Origin: Anthonomus grandis grandis | Lineage: Eukaryota > Arthropoda > Insecta > Coleoptera > Curculionidae | NCBI RefSeq assembly: GCF_022605725.1 | Contig: NC_065564.1 | Coordinates: 930,001-994,000 of the forward strand | Direction: 5' to 3' | DNA length: 64,000 bases | Shown here: positions 59,466 to 64,000 of the stretch, piece by piece | How positions within the stretch are numbered: the first letter of the stretch is position 1 | Layout of the letters: every line of letters starts with the position of its first letter | Notes under the pieces: model-generated | Told to the model about the DNA's origin: nothing | The model's database searches: none | What the model saw: only the letters and a program-made list of their open reading frames with translations | Position numbers and translations under genes: made by a program

Positions 59466-59586
59466 ACTGGCGACTAGGGCGAAAGAAATCCTCAGGGATA
59501 ATGGACATCATCTTTGGGATGATGGACATCATCCTTGAGTATTCCTTTCGTTCTAGTTTCGACCTTCTGGGTCTCATCAGGCCAGT
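59466..59586 (-). ncRNA. Hammerhead ribozyme, type I (left arm copy)
   Basis: Read on the minus strand from 59,586: ACTGGC (stem I), CTGATGA, GACC-CAGAA-GGTC (stem II and loop), GAAA, CTAG (stem III), a long hairpin extension with AACGAAAGGAAT pairing to ATTTCTTTCG, CTAG, TC (cleavage site) and GCCAGT (stem I) to 59,466. Every conserved core position is present. Stem III is ~21 bp longer than in the right-arm copy because of a small internal repeat. It points away from the palindrome centre. Confidence 0.88.
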
Positions 59587-59720
59587 GATATGTATTTTCA
59601 GCGGCAGCCTTAGACGGGCCCTTGGACCCCGGCTAGGTCGACGGACCAGTCTATGGTTCTCCCTAGTCCGTGGGCGTCCGATGGTTCGTCTGAGGTTTGT
59701 CACTTCTCTTGGGACCTCCC

Positions 59721-59900
59721 GGAGAACTTCGTCTTTTCTTTAGGGGGAAGACGAAGTTCCCTGGGGGGTTGCGAGGGTAACCCCCCTCCCAGAGAACTTC
59801 ATCTTCTCCTCGTAAGAAGAGAAGACGAAGCTCCCTGGGAGTTAGGAAACCCCCCTCCCAGAGAACTTCGGCATCCCTGCTTGGGATCGTCGAAGTTCCC
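59721..59900. repeat. Three tandem GC-rich hairpins
   Basis: Hairpins at about 59,724-59,759, 59,793-59,833 and 59,862-59,898 share GAACTTC on the left and GAAG(T/C)TCC on the right. They are separated by CCTGGGAG and CCCCCCTCCCAGA blocks at ~70-bp spacing. The stems differ in sequence but keep complementarity. The mirrored set lies at about 60,495-60,675. Confidence 0.8.
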
Positions 59901-59905
59901 TGGGA

Positions 59906-60140
59906 GCAGTGAAAGGGAGGGGAGACCTTCTCCTCCCCCGGGGGAAAAGGTCCCCTCTCCCCGGAACAGGAGGGGGTAGACTGGGGGAGGGAAATGGGGA
60001 AGGGAGGAGGGAGCAGGGTGAGGGAGGAGGGAGCAGAGGGAGGGAGGAGGGGAAGGGGGGAGGCCCCGAGAAAGGGGGCGGGGGAGGGGAGGGAAGCCCC
60101 GAGAAGGGGCAGGGGAGAGGAGGGAAAACGGAGAGAGAGA
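59906..60140 (+). repeat. Purine tract with G-quadruplex potential
   Basis: About 230 bp, almost entirely A/G on the plus strand, with many runs of three to six G (for example GGGGAAGGGGGGAGG). The reverse-complement pyrimidine tract is at about 60,290-60,480, so the two would pair when the palindrome folds. Confidence 0.8.
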
Positions 60141-60285
60141 AAAATGTAGTACTATATATATGTTATTTACAGTATATATATGCCATTTACAGTATATATA
60201 TGTGATTTATATATGCCATTTACAGTATATATATGTGATTTACAGTATATATATGCCATTTACGGTATTCATGTATCCTAGCTAC
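60141..60285. repeat. AT-rich spacer at the palindrome centre
   Basis: About five copies of a ~20-25-bp unit made of ATATATATG(C/T)(C/G)ATTTACAGT-type sequence, separating the two purine/pyrimidine tracts. It would form the loop of the giant hairpin. Confidence 0.85.
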
Positions 60286-61187
60286 CCCATCCCCTTTTCC
60301 CGCCCTCCCTCCCCCTCCTCTCCCCCGCCCCCTTTCTCGGGGCCTCCTCCCCCTTCCCCTCCTCCCTCCCTCTGCTCCCTGCTCCCTCCTCCCTTCCCCA
60401 TTTCCCTCCCCCAGTCTACCCCCTCCTGTTCCGGGGAGAGGGGACCTTTTCCCCCGGGGGAGGAGAAGGTCTCCCCTCCCTTTCACTGCTCCCAGGGAAC
60501 TTCGACGATCCCAAGCAGGGATGCCGAAGTTCTCTGGGAGGGGGGTTTCCTAACTCCCAGGGAGCTTCGTCTTCTCTTCTTACGAGGAGAAGATGAAGTT
60601 CTCTGGGAGGGGGGTTACCCTCGCAACCCCCCAGGGAACTTCGTCTTCCCCCTAAAGAAAAGACGAAGTTCTCCGGGAGGTCCCAAGAGAAGTGACAAAC
60701 CTCAGACGAACCATCGGACGCCCACGGACTAGGGAGAACCATAGACTGGTCCGTCGACCTAGCCGGGGTCCAAGGGCCCGTCTAAGGCTGCCGCTGAAAA
60801 TACATATCACTGGCCTGATGAGACCCAGAAGGTCGAAACTAGAACGAAAGGAATACTCAAGGATGATGTCCATTATCCCCGAGGATTTCTTTCGCCCTAG
60901 TCGCCAGTTACACTGGTTTATCACGCGACAAGGACAGGAGGAACTATAGACAGGTCCCAGACTTACTCCCGCAAGCCCAATGTCACTTTAGTCCACGTGG
61001 AAAGTCTAAAGGTCTTTTTGAAGTCAATCCGTTTGATCAAACCCCAAAAAGATTTTAGACTTCCCCTGGACTAAAGTCACTTTGGTCCACGGGACGTCCA
61101 AGACCTATTTATAGTTCGACCCGGACTACTAAGAACTCTAAGGTGTCAAGTTTTACCACGAGAAGAACCGATTTCCCAAAAAGCAAC
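60286..61187 (-). repeat. Right arm of the palindrome core
   Basis: Reverse complement of 59,186-60,135, ending at CCGATTTCCCAAAAAGCAAC. It carries the mirrored hairpins, pyrimidine tract and hammerhead. The arm-to-arm mismatches include GGGAAGTC versus GGAAAGTC and ATCAGTTTG versus ATCCGTTTG (both read in the right-arm sense). Confidence 0.93.
60809..60908 (+). ncRNA. Hammerhead ribozyme, type I (right arm copy)
   Basis: Stem I is ACTGGC (60,809-60,814) with GCCAGT (60,903-60,908). The core block CTGATGA is at 60,815-60,821. Stem II is GACC/GGTC (60,822-60,825 with 60,831-60,834) with loop CAGAA. GAAA is at 60,835-60,838. Stem III is CTAG/CTAG (60,839-60,842 with 60,897-60,900), extended by a 10-bp helix (60,845-60,854 with 60,885-60,894). 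T60901 pairs with the last A of GAAA, and C60902 is the cleavage-site nucleotide. All positions required by the hammerhead fold are satisfied. Cleavage is predicted 3' of 60,902. Confidence 0.9.
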
Positions 61188-63590
61188 CAAGAGTCCCGGA
61201 CGAATTCAGCTCACAAACCCTACACATAGTCCAGAAGAATCTGAAGAAAATGACCCAACGAAAAGACTCCTAAAACCACACAAGATTTGGAAAAAAATCC
61301 AGGTAAAATACCCCAATTAAAACACTCCCAACAACTACACAAAGTCCTGGAAAATCCAGGCAATCTGACCCAACAAAAAGACTCATAAACCCTAAACAAA
61401 GTCCAGAAAAATCTGATCAAATTGACCTAATAAAAGACTCACAGATCCTACATAAGATTCTGGAAAATATGACCCAATGAAAAGATTTCTAAAAACCACA
61501 CAAGACCCGGAAAAATCCAGGAAAACCGACCCAACAAAGACTCAAAAACCCTACACAAAGTCCAGAAAAATCCGAGTAAATTGACCCAATAAAAGACTTC
61601 TAAAATCACACAAGTCCGGGAAAAAAACTCAAACAAAAGACTCCGACACAAAGTCCTGGAGAATATGACCCAACAAAAAGACTTCTAAGAACAAATCCTG
61701 GAAAAATCCGGACAAACTCATCCAACAAAAAGACTCATAAACCCTACACAAAGTACAGAAAAATTCGATCAAATTGACCCAACGAAAAAACTTCTAAAAA
61801 CCACACAAGTCCCGGAAACATCCTCAAAAATTACACAAAGTCCTGAAAGATCCAGGCCAACTAACCCAATTAAAAAACTTGCAATAATTACTTAAGAGTT
61901 CGGAAAAAACCGGTCAAAATGACCTAAAGACGAGACAAGTCCTGGAAAACCCAGGCAAAATAACTTAACAAAGAGACTCACAAACGCTATACAAAGTCCC
62001 AGAAAAATCCGAAGAAAAAACCCAAAGAAAAGACTCCCAAAAACTACGTTAAGTCCCGAAAGAATCCATACAAACTAACCCAATTAAAAGACTCCCAAAA
62101 CCCACACAAATCCTGGAAAAATCTGGGCAAAATAACCCATTTAAGAGACTCATAAACGCTATACAAAGTACTGAAAAATTCAGATAGAATGACTCAAAGA
62201 AGACACCCAAAAACTACTAAAAGTCCTGGAAGAATCCAGGCAAAATGACCCAACGAAAAGGCTCACAAACCCTACACAAAGTCCGGAAGAATCTAGAGAA
62301 AATGACCCAGCAAAAACACTCCCAATTACTACACAAGTTTTGGAAAATCAAGCCAAAACATCTTAACAAAGACTAATAAAAATTAAAATTCGGGCAAACT
62401 AATCCAAGGAAAAGTCTCCCAGTAACCCGTAAAAATACAGGCAAAATGACCCAACGAAAGACTCAGACAAATTGCTTAAAGCCTGGAAGAATCTTGACAA
62501 ACTGACCCAACGAAAAGATCCTCCAAAAATTACGTTTAAGTCCCGGAAGGATTCAGACAAACCGTCCCAATTAAAAGACTCCTAAAAACCACACAAATCC
62601 TGGAAAAATCTGGGCAAAATAACCCATTTAAGAGACTCATAAATGCTATACAAACTCCAGAAAAATCCAGGTAAATGACTCAAAGAAAAGACTACCAAAA
62701 ACTACACAAGTCCCGGAAGAATTTAAATCAACTAACCAAATGAAAACCAAAAAGATCCGCAAAAGCCACAAATATCCTGGAAAAATCGGGGTGAAATAAC
62801 ACAACGAAGAGAGTCACGAATGCCACAAAAAGTTCCGGATAAATCCCGATCAAATGAGCAATAAAAAAACCCAAAAACTACTTAAGAGTCCTGGGAAATC
62901 CGGGCAAAATGACCCAACGAACAAATCCAAACAATCACACAAAGGGCTGGAAAAAATGGGCAACTCCCAAAAATTACATACAATTCCGAAACAAACCGAG
63001 TAAGATCACACCATAAAAAAACTCTCAAAAACCACAGAAGCTCCCGAAAATTCCATGAAATATTATATACAAAGTTCCGGAAATCAATATAATGAAAGGG
63101 ACTCAACGAAATGTTTTAAAAAACACACAAAGTCCGGTAAAATCCGGGCAAAAATACACAACGAAGGAACGTTGAAAAACCACACAAAATTCCGAAAAAA
63201 ATAGAGCAAGATCACAACAGTAATAAAACTCTAAAACACCACAGAAAGTCCCGGAAAATCCAGGGAAATTAACGTTACGAAAATACTAAATTTGACAACA
63301 AAGACCCAACAAAAAAAATCCAAACTCTACACAAAGTTCAAGAAAACATTGTCATAACCAATAGTCTCAAAAATTACCCAAAGTCATGGAAAATCCGGGC
63401 AAAATGACCCAACAAAAAAATTCCCAAAGTTGTGGAACAGCCAGCACAAAGACCAAACAAAAAAAAAACCCACAAAATTCCCAGGAAATTATGGACAAAT
63501 TGTCCCCAACAAAAAAGTCCCAAAAACGAAACAAAGTTTCAGAAAATAACTCAACGAAAACATTCCCCAAAACGACACCAATAGCCAAAT
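61188..63590 (-). repeat. Right outer arm: degenerate ~60-bp tandem repeat, inverted
   Basis: Reverse-complement version of the left outer arm: AAAATGACCCAAC, AAAAGACTC, CCAAAAACTACACAAAGTCC, TGGAAAAATCCAGGC. It is about 300 bp longer than the left array and is not alignable unit for unit. Confidence 0.85.
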
Positions 63591-64000
63591 AATCCAGGCA
63601 GACAACTCCCAGGAACAAAATTACACGGGAGCCCCAGATCCTAGAAAATTTAGGCAGGTAACTCCATAAAATCAAATTCTATAGGATAGCACCAATCCCA
63701 AATTATCCAGGCAGACAACTCCATGAGATAAAATCCCACAGATGCCACAAATCCCGGATAATCCAAGTAAGCCGATCCATAAAATTTAATTCCACAGGTA
63801 CCAAAATCCTAAATAATCCCGGCAGGCAACTCTGTGGAATAAAGTTCCACAGGAAATGTCTGACCCCAGAAAATCCAGGCAAAGAAGGAACTCAACAAAA
63901 AAAGTCCCAAAAACTACACAAAGTTCCAGATAATAACTCAATGAAAATAACAAGAGCCAGATAATCCAGGCAGACAACTCCCAGAAACAAAATTACACAG
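63591..64000 (-). repeat. Outer block of the giant inverted repeat, right copy (runs off the window)
   Basis: Inverted counterpart of 56,490-56,770: GATCCATAAAATTTAATTCC, GGCAACTCTGTGGAATAAAG and CCACAGGAAATGTCTGACCC. It then begins to repeat the CCAGGCAGACAACTCCCAG segment (63,590-63,640) near 63,970. The end of the structure is outside the window. Confidence 0.85.

Larger units (their letters stand above)
59186..60135 (+). repeat. Left arm of the palindrome core
   Basis: Near-identical reverse complement of ~60,285-61,187. It starts at GTTGCTTTTTGGGAAATCGG and contains, in order, a ~100-bp hairpin (59,293-59,391), a minus-strand hammerhead, three small GAACTTC...GAAGTTC hairpins and a purine tract. 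The arms differ by scattered substitutions and small indels, including an extra ~21-bp repeat here near 59,515-59,540. The 97-108-aa frames occur in both arms and are not recognisable proteins. Confidence 0.93.

Noticed and set aside
60160..60732. 190-aa open frame in the palindrome
   Set aside because: It translates the AT spacer and the pyrimidine tract (S/P-rich), and the mirrored arm gives a similar accidental reading.
61228..61262. CTGAAGA followed by GAAAAG, resembling a hammerhead core
   Set aside because: The intervening sequence cannot pair to make stem II, and no stem I or III partner was found.

Overview
This window looks like an insect or other arthropod chromosome segment. It has one recognisable split gene with very short introns (56-66 bp, plus one of about 1.8 kb), AT-rich DNA, several unrelated satellite families and hairpin elements. 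There is no bacterial gene organisation. Almost all long open frames are accidental readings of satellite monomers.

Layout. (1) 1-23.7 kb: mostly single-copy-looking DNA broken up by six arrays of one ~180-bp satellite (called SatA here, 179-189 bp per monomer, roughly 85 copies). Six full copies and one truncated copy of a dispersed ~200-250-bp element built around the dyad TTTCCGGCACCGGAAA (called DE here) lie among the arrays. DE copies are minus-oriented left of the gene and plus-oriented from 12.3 kb rightward. Three SatA arrays are bracketed by diverged direct duplications of local sequence. (2) 13,025-16,381: a complete inward-rectifier K+ channel gene (Kir/Irk family, six exons, 431 aa) whose fourth intron holds a SatA array flanked by two DE copies; another 3.3-kb SatA array begins about 60 bp after the stop codon. 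(3) 25.2-40.7 kb: about 42 near-identical copies of a 367-bp satellite (SatB). (4) 40,710-40,809: a 100-N gap whose two edges carry the same 16-bp sequence in inverted orientation. I recognise it as a PacBio barcode, so the join between SatB and the next array is an assembly join. (5) 40.8-52.0 kb: about 64 copies of a ~175-bp satellite (SatC). (6) 52.0-56.3 kb: AT-rich DNA with a duplicated exon-like unit, a diverged AT-rich repeat, and a 227-bp inverted-repeat element carrying a Penelope-type hammerhead-like motif. (7) 56.4-64.0 kb: a giant inverted repeat. Its core (59,186-61,187) has arms of nearly 1 kb that are almost identical. Outside the core lie 2-3 kb of degenerate ~60-bp repeats, also in inverted orientation.

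Most notable: each arm of the palindrome core encodes what reads as a complete type I hammerhead ribozyme (plus strand 60,809-60,908; minus strand 59,466-59,586). Core nucleotides are intact, all three stems pair, and both copies point outward from the centre. A self-cleaving RNA in each arm of a multi-kilobase foldback structure, next to nested small hairpins and a G-rich tract, is the best candidate here for an undescribed element.

No tRNA, rRNA, CRISPR, bacterial operon or intact transposase/reverse transcriptase gene was seen. The Kir gene is the only confident protein-coding gene.
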